Shown: positions 34,370-43,779, counted from the stretch's first letter. The stretch: 64,000 nt of DNA from Coleofasciculaceae cyanobacterium (GCA_036703275.1 DATNPK010000010.1:1-64000), one strand, 5' to 3'. A program made the numbers and translations. The notes: generated from the sequence alone by a model not told the origin.

Positions 34370-35341
34370 CTAAGGATGAATCGTTCCATCAGGCATAACT
34401 GTTCCCTTCCAATTAATACCACTTAACACACTGTTTTTGAGGTTAGCCCCTCTTAAATTAGCTCCTCGCAAATACACATCAATCAAGCTAGAGTTCTGCA
34501 AATTAGCTTTTTCTAAATTAGCTTTGAACAACAAAGCAAATCTAAAGTTGGCATTTTGCAAACTAGCTCCCTGTAAATTAGCTCCCTGTAAATTGGCAGA
34601 GCATAAATCAATTTTGTTGTTCTGTTGGGAATTAGTTGAACTCAACTGCGATATTGTTGTCAGACTATTACTCGATCTATCGCCATCTTTTAAAACTGCC
34701 CCTGTTAGTATGGCACTGCGTAAGTTAGCCGAGCGTAAATTAGCACCATGTAGCGTTGCCTGTTCTAGGTTTGACTGGCGCAGACTGCAACCGCTCAAGT
34801 CGGCTCGATTAAAGCTGGCATAAGTTAAATCAGCATCAGTCAAATTGGCTTCGCTTAAATCGGCACGAGTAAAATTTGCTCCGCTTAAGTCTACTCCTGT
34901 AAGATCGGCACCACTTAAATTGGCTCGGCTGAGATTAGCACCACTAAGATTAGCTCTAGTCAGATTGGCATTACTCAAATCGGCATCAGCTAAATTGGCA
35001 TCGCGAAAAAATGACTGACTGAGATTGGCATTGCTTAGATCGACTCTAGCTAGAGAAGCATTTTCTAAGTTAGCCCAGCTTAGATCGGCAGCAGCTAGAT
35101 CGGCACTATTAAGATTTGCTCCAGCTAAATTGGTTTTAATCAGCCGAGCGTTACTTAAATTAGCGCGACTAAAATTTGCTGCGGTAAGGTTTGTCCCGCT
35201 AAAATTTGCCCAGTCCAACTCGGTTCGGTTCAAGTCTATATTAACTAACTCAACTTGTAAAATCTGAATTTGACTGAGATTAGCACGACTAAAATCTCTA
35301 TTGCCCTGCTGATATAGCAGTAATAATTTTTCTCCATTCAT
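34370..35341 (-). CDS. Pentapeptide-repeat protein
   Basis: A 323-residue cytosolic protein without a signal peptide. A short head (MNGEKLLLLYQQGNRDFSRA) precedes about 45 A(D/N)L-type pentapeptides, interrupted at about 220-240 by a non-repeat insert (RSSNSLTTISQLSSTNSQQN). The head is very like that of the pentapeptide gene at 61873 (MNKDQLLRFYEQGYRDFTGV), so the two are paralogues. It ends with GINWKGTVMPDGTIHP, the usual C-terminal cap. Function unknown. Confidence 0.92.
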   Translation of the reverse strand: MNGEKLLLLYQQGNRDFSRANLSQIQILQVELVNIDLNRTELDWANFSGTNLTAANFSRANLSNARLIKTNLAGANLNSADLAAADLSWANLENASLARVDLSNANLSQSFFRDANLADADLSNANLTRANLSGANLSRANLSGADLTGVDLSGANFTRADLSEANLTDADLTYASFNRADLSGCSLRQSNLEQATLHGANLRSANLRSAILTGAVLKDGDRSSNSLTTISQLSSTNSQQNNKIDLCSANLQGANLQGASLQNANFRFALLFKANLEKANLQNSSLIDVYLRGANLRGANLKNSVLSGINWKGTVMPDGTIHP

Positions 35342-35458
35342 TAAATTAAATTGCTATCTCAACAATTGGCAGTGGTCATACTAGTTTATAATTCCCGATC
35401 GCCACTCTAAAATAACAACAGACTGTAAAAGTCAACAGTTGACGGTTGAGACGATCCC

Positions 35459-36010
35459 TTATTCTTTTCTTTCAATTTCTTGCGTTAGTAACCGCCATTC
35501 TTCCAGGACTTGATCAGAAATTTTTAGAGCTAGTTCACGATCATCTTTTAAAGGTACAGCTAACTTCAAGCTACCTTTAGATGGCAGACGAGGTATGACT
35601 GAGGTTAAGTCATATTGACCGACATTAGGAGCTGGCGCAGATTGGGGATAAGCATCTGTCGCAGTTAATATTTTGCCTTGGGATGTCAGAATCTCTAAAG
35701 ATTTAGGATGAATAAAAGAGTTGACTCCAGGGAATCCTACCAGACGTAAATAGTATGTTGTCTTAACGCTTTGGCTATTATCTGGAAACAACAGAACTTG
35801 CCAAGTATTGCCATCACGATCTTTTAATGGGTCTTGAGCATGATACCGCAAAACGTTAAGGGTTTCGTGATGTTGCCTCAAAAGTGCGGTAGCGGGTAAG
35901 CAATGTAGCAGCAGGCTTAAGGTAAAAATTATGGTCAAATTAAATAAGACAATTAAGCGATAAAAAGCTATCTTGCGAACGGTAATTATAGTTAGTAATT
36001 TATGCAACAT
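35459..36010 (-). CDS. DUF3122 protein, membrane-anchored or exported
   Basis: The 183-residue protein has one N-terminal hydrophobic segment (about 17-40) and a compact domain. The domain carries the DUF3122 blocks LRYHAQDPLKDRDGNTWQVLLF and YYLRLVGFPG. The family is nearly confined to cyanobacteria and has no known function. It is separated by about 235 bases from the Crp-type gene upstream on the same strand, with a terminator between them. Confidence 0.82.
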   Translation of the reverse strand: MLHKLLTIITVRKIAFYRLIVLFNLTIIFTLSLLLHCLPATALLRQHHETLNVLRYHAQDPLKDRDGNTWQVLLFPDNSQSVKTTYYLRLVGFPGVNSFIHPKSLEILTSQGKILTATDAYPQSAPAPNVGQYDLTSVIPRLPSKGSLKLAVPLKDDRELALKISDQVLEEWRLLTQEIERKE

Positions 36011-36186
36011 GGGAAATTATTAATCAGATTAAGCTGACAGCATTTAGTCATAGCCATAATGATTAATTTTCCTACGTATTAAGCTTTACAGGCAAAAAAC
36101 GATACTCTGTCGCCAATTTTTTTAGTGCATTTGTACTGACGGCTATTTTGATTGATTTAGCGATCGCTCAATTTCAGGAAATAGCA

Positions 36187-36214
36187 AAATAAAAGAGGGT
36201 AGATTACTACCCTC
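36187..36214 (-). terminator. Rho-independent terminator of the Crp-type gene
   Basis: On the minus strand GAGGGTA (36214-36208) and TACCCTC (36201-36195) form a 7-bp stem with a 6-base loop, followed by TTTTATTTT. It begins 32 bases after the Crp stop codon and separates that transcript from DUF3122. Confidence 0.7.
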
Positions 36215-36245
36215 GTAAAATACATATTTTTAGCTTGGAGATCTT

Positions 36246-36848
36246 TTAGCTTCTAATGACAATGTGTCGCTCATCGTCAAAATAAATTAAACCTTGGTTT
36301 TGCAAATCCCCTAGAACTCTGGTAACCGTGACTCTAGTGGTGTGAATAGATTCTGCTAAATGTTGATGAGTAAAACGTACCTGTAACCGAATGCCATCGG
36401 TAACTGTTTGTCCGATCTCTTGTTTTAGCATTAATAGCAACTGAATTAAACGCTCTTCTACTCTTCTAATAGCGATGATGGCTAATAACTGTTGAGATTT
36501 TACCAGGCGATCGCTAAATTGAGCTAACAACTGTCTTGCTAATGAAGGATGTCTAGCGGCATCAAGAGAGGAGTAGCGTTTGGCATAAACATCACCCAGA
36601 GCTACAGCACGGTATAATACAGAATTATCTACAAGATTACCAAAAATGCCATTTGCCGTTACCCAGCCTGAGATTATTTCTGTCCCGTCTGGTTGAACTC
36701 GACTCAATTGCACTACACCCCGATAAACTTGCCAAATTCCCGAATCTAGAACAGAAATTTCATCTCCTTTTTGATACTGATGCAAGAGTAATTCTTTTTC
36801 TCTTCGTCCTAGACTTAGGTTAGAGTTTGGTTTTTGACTCAGTAGCAT
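36246..36848 (-). CDS. Crp/Fnr family transcriptional regulator
   Basis: The 200-residue protein has a cyclic-nucleotide-type beta-roll (about 18-90; GIWQVYRGVVQLSRVQPDGTE), a long dimer helix, and a winged helix with FTHQHLAESIHTTRVTVTRVLGDL (about 159-182). It belongs to the NtcA-like Crp group of cyanobacteria. It lacks clear cAMP-contact residues, and it is not NtcA itself by the helix sequence. The target genes are unknown. The neighbouring PII and fatty-acid-hydroxylase-type genes are on the same strand upstream. Confidence 0.87.
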   Translation of the reverse strand: MLLSQKPNSNLSLGRREKELLLHQYQKGDEISVLDSGIWQVYRGVVQLSRVQPDGTEIISGWVTANGIFGNLVDNSVLYRAVALGDVYAKRYSSLDAARHPSLARQLLAQFSDRLVKSQQLLAIIAIRRVEERLIQLLLMLKQEIGQTVTDGIRLQVRFTHQHLAESIHTTRVTVTRVLGDLQNQGLIYFDDERHIVIRS

Positions 36849-36986
36849 AATTTAATGAGTTATATTGCATTTACCATTATAAAAATTAGTTTATCTAGTG
36901 AAAGTAAACAGCAAGTGACGAGTGGGTTAAGCTTTGGATATGGTTATTAGGGGTTTGTTCAGGGTAAAATAAGTAGTTTTGAACCT

Positions 36987-37496
36987 TCAACCATTAGGTA
37001 GTTGACGGTAATTCTTTTTGATCCCCAGGAGAAACTGCATCCACGCCACAGCAGGAAGATGATAGAAAGTAAAAATATCACCATAGGCTAGTTGGGCATT
37101 TTGGTGATGTTGCCAATGTCTTTCTGGGGTAGTGATAAAACATAATTGGCAACATCGAGCGATCGCTTTAGGAGTTTGCCAATCAATAATTGAAACGTGT
37201 CGCCAAACTACGTGCAGTTCACCCAAAGCCAGACCTAAGATTATCCCAATTGGGGAAATTTGCCAACCTACAGGAATAAAAATAAAGTAGGGTAAAGCAC
37301 CTAAAAATCCATCGAAAATTACCAAAGGATTGCGGCTCAAAACTGCATAATGAATAAAGCTACGGTTTTTTCCATGATGAACTAAAGTATGAAATTTACC
37401 GAAAACGTGTTCTGGCACATGATAGAAAAAGGTAGACAAGAAATCGCCAACAATTAGTAATAATACTGCAACAACAATTATTTTGATTAAAAACAT
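36987..37496 (-). CDS. Fatty acid hydroxylase/sterol desaturase superfamily protein
   Basis: A 169-residue membrane protein with di-iron-type histidine clusters HVPEHVFGKFHTLVHHGKNRS (about 27-47) and HWQHHQNAQLAYGD (about 132-145), plus three or four hydrophobic segments. It is short for the superfamily (usually above 200), but the histidine set looks complete. The substrate is unknown; lipid or carotenoid hydroxylation is possible. Confidence 0.72.
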   Translation of the reverse strand: MFLIKIIVVAVLLLIVGDFLSTFFYHVPEHVFGKFHTLVHHGKNRSFIHYAVLSRNPLVIFDGFLGALPYFIFIPVGWQISPIGIILGLALGELHVVWRHVSIIDWQTPKAIARCCQLCFITTPERHWQHHQNAQLAYGDIFTFYHLPAVAWMQFLLGIKKNYRQLPNG

Positions 37497-37583
37497 AGAC
37501 CAGCTCCATAGACACAGGTGCTAGCTTATTTCTTCTTAGTTAAGGCTATTTTAATAATTATTTAAGTTGTGATTGCTGCAAAA

Positions 37584-37922
37584 TTAAATGGCGGCTATTC
37601 CCGTTTCTTCGGTTCTAATTCTAACTATTTGCTCGGCATTAGAAACGAAAATCTTACCATCGCCAATTTCTCCAGTACGAGCAGCTAGAGATATTTGCTG
37701 GACTACTAAATCGGCCATCTCATCTTCAACTATGGCTTCAACTTTTAGTTTAGTAGTAAAATCAATCCGATATTCTGTACCTCGGTAACGAGTAGTTAAA
37801 CCTTTCTTATGTCCAAAGGCTTTAACCTCGGAAATAGTCATGCCAATTACACCAATAGAAATTAAGCTCGTTTTAACATCATCTAGTTTATGAGAATGAA
37901 TAATCGCTTCAATTTTTCTCAA
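37584..37922 (-). CDS. Divergent PII signal-transduction protein
   Basis: A 112-residue PII fold with MRKIEAIIHSHKLDDVKTSL at the start, T-loop TTRYRGTEYRIDF (43-55), and RTGEIGDGKIFVS then QIVRIRTEETG at the end. Compared with GlnB, Arg47, Glu50, Tyr51 and Lys58 are kept. Gln39, which contacts 2-oxoglutarate, is Lys. Ser49, the cyanobacterial phosphorylation site, is Thr. The RPFK motif (9-12) is HSHK. The protein therefore looks like a second, specialised PII rather than the main GlnB. No ammonium transporter or NAGK gene adjoins it. Confidence 0.85.
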   Translation of the reverse strand: MRKIEAIIHSHKLDDVKTSLISIGVIGMTISEVKAFGHKKGLTTRYRGTEYRIDFTTKLKVEAIVEDEMADLVVQQISLAARTGEIGDGKIFVSNAEQIVRIRTEETGIAAI

Positions 37923-38027
37923 TTTATGTTCCTCAGTCTTTTTACTTTAATAGTTAATGCTTGATAGTATTGTAGTTGTATCAAGTAGTCTAGATGCCTT
38001 TAGTTTGAAGATCGGCAAAAATAATTA

Positions 38028-38522
38028 ATGGGAACAGAAATAGAACGTAAGTATCTGGTAGACAAAGAGAAATGGCGATCGCACAAAGAATATTTACAAA
38101 GCCAGTTTCTTGTTCAAGGTCAAAGATATTGTCAGGGTTACATTTCCACCAATAACGAAACCACGGTTAGAGTCAGAATTGCTGGTGAGCAAGGGTATCT
38201 AACCATAAAAAGTAAAACTGTTGGACATACACGCGCCGAGTTTGAATATCCTATTCCTACTCAAGATGCCCAAGAAATGCTTAATAATTTGTGTATCAAA
38301 TCTTTAATTGAAAAATTTAGATACAAGTTTAATATTGATAACTTGACTTGGGAAGTTGATGAATTTGAAGGGGAAAATCAAGGATTAATTATTGCTGAAG
38401 TAGAACTAAAAAGTGAAGCTCAGCAAATAAATATTCCCGACTGGATCGAACGAGAAGTTAATGATCCGAAATACTTTAATGCTTACCTGATTAAACATCC
38501 TTACAGTCAGTGGCAAGATTAA
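38028..38522 (+). CDS. CYTH-domain triphosphatase
   Basis: The 164-residue tunnel-fold protein begins MGTEIERKYLV, the ExExK signature. It continues with VRVRIAGEQGYLTIKSK and EFEYPI, and ends with WEVDEFEGENQGLIIAEVEL, in which acidic residues bind metal. CYTH proteins hydrolyse inorganic triphosphate or ATP in many bacteria. The length is typical and the gene is complete. It lies 35 bases upstream of the glycosyltransferase-like gene, so the two are probably co-transcribed. Confidence 0.9.
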   Translation: MGTEIERKYLVDKEKWRSHKEYLQSQFLVQGQRYCQGYISTNNETTVRVRIAGEQGYLTIKSKTVGHTRAEFEYPIPTQDAQEMLNNLCIKSLIEKFRYKFNIDNLTWEVDEFEGENQGLIIAEVELKSEAQQINIPDWIEREVNDPKYFNAYLIKHPYSQWQD

Positions 38523-38557
38523 CAATTGATTATTAATTACTGAATACTGATTACTGC

Positions 38558-39166
38558 ATGAGCGAAATTTTAATTATTTTTAGTCGCTATCCTGAACCTG
38601 GTAAAACTAAAACTCGAATGATTCCTAATTTGGGTGCTGAAGGTGCTGCCGAATTGCAGCGAGAAATGACCGAACATACTTTAAATACTGCCAAACAACT
38701 TTTATGCCGCCGTAAATTTACTATCGAAGTTCACTTTGCAGGAGGAAATCAACAGCAAATGGTGGAATGGTTAGGAACAGAAATAAAATATATTGCTCAA
38801 GTTTCAGGAGATTTAGGAGACAAGATGCAAGCGGCATTTGAGCGTGCATTTAATTTAGGTAATCAGCGGGTAGTAGTTATTGGGATTGACTGTCCCGATC
38901 TCGATCGAATAATCTTAAGCAAGGCTTTTAACTCGTTACAAAAACAAGATTTAGTTTTAGGGCCAGCAGAAGATGGCGGGTACTATTTAATTGGTCTAAA
39001 TCAGCCCCTGCCAGAGCTTTTGCAAAACATTGATTGGGGTAGCGATCGCGTATTAAATCAAACTAAAGCTATTGCCGATCGATTAAATTTAAGCACTCAT
39101 TATCTTCCTACTTTAGTTGATATAGATCGCCCTAAAGATTTGATTATTTGGCAGAAATACACTTAA
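38558..39166 (+). CDS. TIGR04282-type glycosyltransferase-like protein (DUF2064)
   Basis: The 202-residue GT-A-like protein has IIFSRYPEPGKTKTRMIPNLG (about 5-25), VVVIGIDCPDLDRI (about 106-119) and LGPAEDGGYYLIGL (about 133-146), the three hallmark blocks of the family. Members have been tied to arsenosugar synthesis by clustering. No arsenic genes are visible here, so the sugar donor and acceptor are unknown. Confidence 0.85.
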   Translation: MSEILIIFSRYPEPGKTKTRMIPNLGAEGAAELQREMTEHTLNTAKQLLCRRKFTIEVHFAGGNQQQMVEWLGTEIKYIAQVSGDLGDKMQAAFERAFNLGNQRVVVIGIDCPDLDRIILSKAFNSLQKQDLVLGPAEDGGYYLIGLNQPLPELLQNIDWGSDRVLNQTKAIADRLNLSTHYLPTLVDIDRPKDLIIWQKYT

Positions 39167-39234
39167 ATTTTACAGTGATAAATTGTTAACGAGAACTGGT
39201 ATAGCAATTTTCATATTTATAAGGTACACCTCAA

Positions 39235-39440
39235 TTAGCCCGTGCATGATTAGCGTCTGGAGACGCGTCCCATGAACCATTAGCCCGTGCATGATTAGCT
39301 AGCGCGTCACACGAAGTTAGTCCGTGCATGATAAGCTTCGAGACCGAAGGGCGGAGTGCGGTTTATCCGTGAATCCGCGATTGGCATATCCTTTAGGGCA
39401 TATCGCGTCCTCCTTACGTCGCGTCCCATTGGCTATTAGC
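39235..39440. repeat. Dispersed GTGCATGATTAGC repeats
   Basis: TTAGCCCGTGCATGATTAGC occurs at 39235-39254 and 39280-39299, with a variant at 39317-39336 (one or two changes). The spacers are unrelated and only 17-25 bases long. CCTTTAGGGCATATCGCG-type units follow to about 39430. The reverse form (CCATGCACGGGAATCATGCACGGGC) is found near 43809-43832. This is a host-genome repeat family in intergenic DNA. Confidence 0.65.
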
Positions 39441-39521
39441 AAAAAACCAGGGTGTCAGACTGTACCTTAGGTGAATGAGAACCGCTATATCAAATTATCA
39501 ACGCCAAAATCTTCCAAAATA

Positions 39522-40736
39522 TTAATCTGCAATAGCCGTTTGTGCTGCTAAAGCGATCGCCCAATCTTCTTGAGTATGAATCACCAGTACTTTTACCAGA
39601 GAATCGATCGCCGCAATATTAGCATCTTCGGAACAGGAATTGTTTTGCTCAATATCTAGTTGCAGACCGAGATAAGATAAACCTGCACAAGTTTTTTGGC
39701 GCACAATCTGCGAATTTTCGCCCACTCCCGCAGTAAAGACTAAAACATCTATACCATTAAGACTAGCAACCATTGCCCCGATCGCGTTTTTCAAGCGATG
39801 AAGATAAATATCCAAAGCTAGCTGTGCTTGAGTATTACCCGAAGCGATTGCTTCGGCAATAGTTCTCAGATCGGCAGATATACCGCTTACTCCTTTTAAA
39901 CCAGACTTTTTATTCAAAATTTGATTGACTTCATTCGCATCTAAGTCATATTCCTGCATCAGATAAATCGGAATTTGCGGATCGATTGAACCACAACGAG
40001 TTCCCATCATTAATCCTTCTAAGGGTGAAAAACCCATTGTGGTATCGATACAGATCCCGTTTTCAATCGCAGCTAAAGAACAACCATTACCTAAATGACA
40101 GTTGACAATTTTTAGAGACTCAAGAGGTTGCTGCAAAATTTGGGCGGTGCGATTAGCGCAATATTGATGAGAAATACCGTGAAATCCATAACGCTGAATT
40201 CCCCGTTCATAATATTCATAAGGTATGGGATAAACTTTAGCGGGTTCGGGAATAGTAGTGTGAAAAGCCGTATCAAAAACCGCTACCTGCGGTGTTTCAG
40301 GTAATATTTCTGCGACGATATTAATTCCTCTAAGATGTTCGGGATTATGATTGGGTGCCAGAGGAATAAAAAGTGCGATCGCATCTTTAACATCAGCATC
40401 AATCACTGTAGCTTGGTTATATTTTGCTCCACCATGTACTACTCGATGACCAACCACATCAATATTCTGGAGACTGTCTATAACTTTAGTTTCTCCTGTA
40501 ACCAAAGTATTTAACATCACTTTTAAAGCAGTGTCGCGTTCTCTTACCTCGATCTGCTGTTTGGTGTCATTACTTTTGACGGTAAGCATTCCCCCCTCTC
40601 GAGTCACTGTCCAATCCAGATGGGCTGACCACAACGGTTCTGGTGGCGTATTTGGGATAGATTGGTCTAAAGCATAAAGACAGCTTTTTTGACTGCTAGA
40701 ACCAGCATTGAAGACTAAAATTTTCATGATTGCCAA
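39522..40736 (-). CDS. ackA: Acetate kinase
   Basis: The 404-residue ASKHA-fold enzyme interconverts acetate + ATP and acetyl phosphate + ADP. N-terminal ILVFNAGSSSQKSCLY and VVHGG (near 108) bind substrate. DTAFHTTIPEPAKVYPIPYEYY, RYGFHGISHQY and NCHLGNGCSLAAI are family signatures, and VFTAGVGENS closes the adenosine site. The start is probably the second Met (40730; MKILVFN). No pta gene adjoins it. A histidine phosphatase and glgX follow on the same strand. Confidence 0.94.
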   Translation of the reverse strand: MAIMKILVFNAGSSSQKSCLYALDQSIPNTPPEPLWSAHLDWTVTREGGMLTVKSNDTKQQIEVRERDTALKVMLNTLVTGETKVIDSLQNIDVVGHRVVHGGAKYNQATVIDADVKDAIALFIPLAPNHNPEHLRGINIVAEILPETPQVAVFDTAFHTTIPEPAKVYPIPYEYYERGIQRYGFHGISHQYCANRTAQILQQPLESLKIVNCHLGNGCSLAAIENGICIDTTMGFSPLEGLMMGTRCGSIDPQIPIYLMQEYDLDANEVNQILNKKSGLKGVSGISADLRTIAEAIASGNTQAQLALDIYLHRLKNAIGAMVASLNGIDVLVFTAGVGENSQIVRQKTCAGLSYLGLQLDIEQNNSCSEDANIAAIDSLVKVLVIHTQEDWAIALAAQTAIAD

Positions 40737-40830
40737 GATTAAATTATAAGATTGGCGGTAGATTGCGCAACCTAGTAAACTGATTAATCTTTTGGGGTCG
40801 ATCGCTCTTTCTCCCTGCTTAAATTGAAAA

Positions 40831-41451
40831 TCAATGATTCAAATGTGAGCGATCGCTTAACCTCTTCAGCAATGGGCCATGTTCATTAAATTCAACTATA
40901 CTAACGGCAGCAACAGGCATATCGATGCGATCGCGATAGCGTCCCACGTCAATTCCTAGCAAAGAACACAGCATAATCCGAATCGTGGCTTTATGGGAAA
41001 CAACTAGCACGTTACCATTGCTGTAAGTTTGTTCAATTTCTTCCAAAACCTCGGAACTACGACGAGCTATATCAATTGCTCTTTCTCCATTAGGGGGAGC
41101 ATTCCAACCAGGTTCAGATCGCCAACGTAGATAGTCATCATGAAATTGGCGATCGACTTCTGCTTGAGTTTTGCCTTCCCATTTACCAAAATCTATTTCT
41201 TTCAAACCGTTCCGTAGCTGCATTTCCATTGCGACTAAATTGCACAAAGGTTTGGCTGTGGCAATAGTGCGACGCATCGGACTCGAAAAAATTGCTCTCC
41301 AGGGTATGGATTTATAAGCAACCGCAAAGTCTTTTGCCATTATTTTTCCTGCGGTAGTTAATTCCACATCAGAAGTTCCACAAAAACTATCGGTTTTGCT
41401 GGCTAGGGTTTCACCGTGTCTTAAGAAAAAAATGTTTAAAGTCATCACCAA
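40831..41451 (-). CDS. Histidine phosphatase (phosphoglycerate-mutase-like)
   Basis: A 206-residue protein with the catalytic FFLRHGETLAS motif (His about 12), Arg in FSSPMRRTIATA, Glu in GLKEIDFGKWEGKT, and the second histidine in VLVVSHKATIRIM. It belongs to the alpha-ribazole phosphatase/GpmB-like branch. The substrate is open: sugar phosphate, phosphoserine or cobalamin intermediate. The start may be the internal Met at 41445. It lies between glgX and ackA on the same strand. Confidence 0.87.
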   Translation of the reverse strand: MVMTLNIFFLRHGETLASKTDSFCGTSDVELTTAGKIMAKDFAVAYKSIPWRAIFSSPMRRTIATAKPLCNLVAMEMQLRNGLKEIDFGKWEGKTQAEVDRQFHDDYLRWRSEPGWNAPPNGERAIDIARRSSEVLEEIEQTYSNGNVLVVSHKATIRIMLCSLLGIDVGRYRDRIDMPVAAVSIVEFNEHGPLLKRLSDRSHLNH

Positions 41452-41504
41452 AAGTTTAAGTAATTGATTATTACTTTATTAGATTTTCAGCCAGGGATTG
41501 TTTT

Positions 41505-41560
41505 GAGCAGTATGCTAAAGGACGACGCAAAGCTAGTCCGTTCAGGGACGCAACTGTCTC
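41505..41560. repeat. Short dispersed palindromic repeat units
   Basis: CTAAAGGACGACGC and AGCTAGTCCGTTCAGGGACGC are units seen also at 150-262 and 39317-39430. They sit between the glgX stop codon and the phosphatase gene and have no coding capacity. Confidence 0.4.
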
Positions 41561-41590
41561 ACTTTTAGCTATTAGCTTTTAGCTTTTATG

Positions 41591-43702
41591 TTACAGGCTA
41601 AAATTTGGTATTGGGATAATGCCGCCTCGATCCATCAAGACTACGGACGATCGCGCTGTAACCAGGTAACGATCCTCGTAAATTTTTTGGGCTGTACTGG
41701 GGTCGGAAAAATCTTCAGGTGTAGGTAAAGCCGTATCAATAATGCGATGCCAAGAATTGCCCAGCTTCAGAGGCGGTAATTCAAATTCCAACGGTTTCCA
41801 ATAAGCGTTAAAAATTACATGAAGATGTTCACCGCTGCGGGGATGACAGAGAGAAAAAGCCAAAATATGTGAGTCTTCACTCCAATCGGGCTGGTTTAAA
41901 CGCTGTCCATGCCAAATTATGTGTGGTTTAGAACTTACTTGGTCTACCTGTAAAAACTGTTCTTCACTGAAAATCTCTAGTTCATGAACAAACTGAATTA
42001 ACTTTTTGACAAAACGCAGCAGATCGCTATGTTTATCGACCAAACTCCAGTCAAACCAACTTAGCTCATTGTCCTGGCAGTAAGCATTGTTATTGCCTAG
42101 TTGGGTATGTCTGATTTCATCTCCCATGAGCAACATCGGTGTTCCCTGAGACATAAATAGAATAGTTAAGAAATTTTTAATTTGCTGCCAACGCAGCTGC
42201 TCTATTTGAGGATCTTGAGTTACTCCCTCCTGACCACAATTCCAACTGTAATTATCATTAGCCCCATCACGGCTATCTTCTTTATTCGCCTCGTTGTGTT
42301 TGTAATTATAAGAAACGAGGTCGTTAAGGGTAAAACCATCATGACAGGTAACAAAATTAACGCAGCGGTTAATATCCGTATCTAAACGGAGATAAATGTC
42401 AGGACTGGCTAAGATTCTGGCTGCTAAATTATTGACTGCACCGCGATCGCTTTTGACAAAACGGCGTACATCGTCTCGGAATGGTCCATTCCACTCCGAA
42501 AACCAGTCTGCTTGAGCGACAAACTTGCCCACATCGTATAGTCCTGCTGCATCCCAGGCTTCGGCAATCAGCTTACTTCCTGCCAAAACGGGGTCAGATT
42601 CAATAATAGATAGAATTCTCAACGCCCCCTCATCTTCGATTGGCTCTCCATAGACATCCCTGGACAGAATTGAAGCCAAATCAAACCGAAAACCATCTAC
42701 GTGCATCTCAGAAACCCAATAGCGCAGTGAATCAACAATTAATCTGGCAACTACAGGATGGTTGCCTTTGAAAGTGTTGCCACAGCCACTGTAGTTCTTA
42801 TATTCAGCAGGATTGTCTTCCAGAATATAGTAGGTCTGATTATCCAATCCTCTAAATGACAGCGTCGGGCCATTTTCGTTACCTTCGGCGGTATGGTTGA
42901 AAACCACATCTAAGATTACTTCGATTCCTGCTTTGTGCATTGCCTTAATCAGGTCGCGAAACTCGTCTACCGCCCCCAAAGGATCGCGCTGAGAGCTATA
43001 GCCGCGATGGGGAGCAAAAAAGCCAATGGTGCTATAGCCCCAATAGTTTTTTAGTCCAGGGCGCACATCTTGGGGATCGAACTGGTGAACGGGAAGCAGT
43101 TCCACTGCGGTAATGCCCAACTCCTTGAGGTAGGGAATTTTCTCGATCAAGCCAGCATATGTCCCTCTTTTGGCAGGAGCAACGCCAGAATTAGGATTAC
43201 AAGTAAAACCACTGACGTGCATTTCATAGATGACGCTAGCAGAATAGGGAATCCTGGGGTGTCGATCGCCCTCCCAGTCATAGGTGCTAGGGTCTACCAC
43301 TACTCCTTTGAAAGCTTGGGCGCAGTTACTGCCACGATCCGCAGCAGCAGTGCGATCGTAAAATTCTTCCCCGACAATTGCTTTGGCGTAAGGATCTAAT
43401 AGTATTTTGGTGCGATCGAATCGCTGTCCTGTTTCAGGCGCAAAATCGCCAAAAACACGATAGGCGTAAATCTGTCCTGCTCTAATTTCTGGAACAAAAA
43501 CGTGCCAGTAATAATAAGTTTTATTCTTGACTGGATCGAGTCTGATTACATAAGACGGTTTAGCAGCCTGAGCGCTGTTGAACAGTAGTAGTTCTATTGC
43601 TGAGGCATTTTGAGAAAAGACGCAGAAGTTTACTCCATGAGAATAAACAGTTGCTCCCAAGGGAAAACTTTCTCCAGGCAATACCTTTGGTTTCCTAGAC
43701 AT
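41591..43702 (-). CDS. glgX: Glycogen debranching enzyme GlgX (isoamylase type)
   Basis: The 703-residue GH13 enzyme cleaves alpha-1,6 branches in limit glycogen. An N-terminal CBM48 (about 10-95; SFPLGATVYSHGVNFCVFS) is followed by the barrel with VILDVVFNHTAEG (region I), VDGFRFDLASIL (nucleophile Asp), LIAEAWDAAG (acid/base Glu) and VTCHDGFTLNDLVSY (transition-state His-Asp). The characteristic NEANKEDSRDGANDNYSWNCG stretch of GlgX/TreX is present. It is complete. A phosphatase gene follows 140 bases later. Confidence 0.94.
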   Translation of the reverse strand: MSRKPKVLPGESFPLGATVYSHGVNFCVFSQNASAIELLLFNSAQAAKPSYVIRLDPVKNKTYYYWHVFVPEIRAGQIYAYRVFGDFAPETGQRFDRTKILLDPYAKAIVGEEFYDRTAAADRGSNCAQAFKGVVVDPSTYDWEGDRHPRIPYSASVIYEMHVSGFTCNPNSGVAPAKRGTYAGLIEKIPYLKELGITAVELLPVHQFDPQDVRPGLKNYWGYSTIGFFAPHRGYSSQRDPLGAVDEFRDLIKAMHKAGIEVILDVVFNHTAEGNENGPTLSFRGLDNQTYYILEDNPAEYKNYSGCGNTFKGNHPVVARLIVDSLRYWVSEMHVDGFRFDLASILSRDVYGEPIEDEGALRILSIIESDPVLAGSKLIAEAWDAAGLYDVGKFVAQADWFSEWNGPFRDDVRRFVKSDRGAVNNLAARILASPDIYLRLDTDINRCVNFVTCHDGFTLNDLVSYNYKHNEANKEDSRDGANDNYSWNCGQEGVTQDPQIEQLRWQQIKNFLTILFMSQGTPMLLMGDEIRHTQLGNNNAYCQDNELSWFDWSLVDKHSDLLRFVKKLIQFVHELEIFSEEQFLQVDQVSSKPHIIWHGQRLNQPDWSEDSHILAFSLCHPRSGEHLHVIFNAYWKPLEFELPPLKLGNSWHRIIDTALPTPEDFSDPSTAQKIYEDRYLVTARSSVVLMDRGGIIPIPNFSL

Positions 43703-43779
43703 ATTTTAAATTTAGCTATTAGCTGTTAGCTTCTTGCAATAATAGCTATATCGGGGGAAACCCTCAACCGCTTCTTGAA

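Noticed and set aside
39235-39336. Possible CRISPR array in the short direct repeats
   Set aside because: Only three copies with variable 17-25-base spacers, no cas genes, and the same unit occurs reversed elsewhere.
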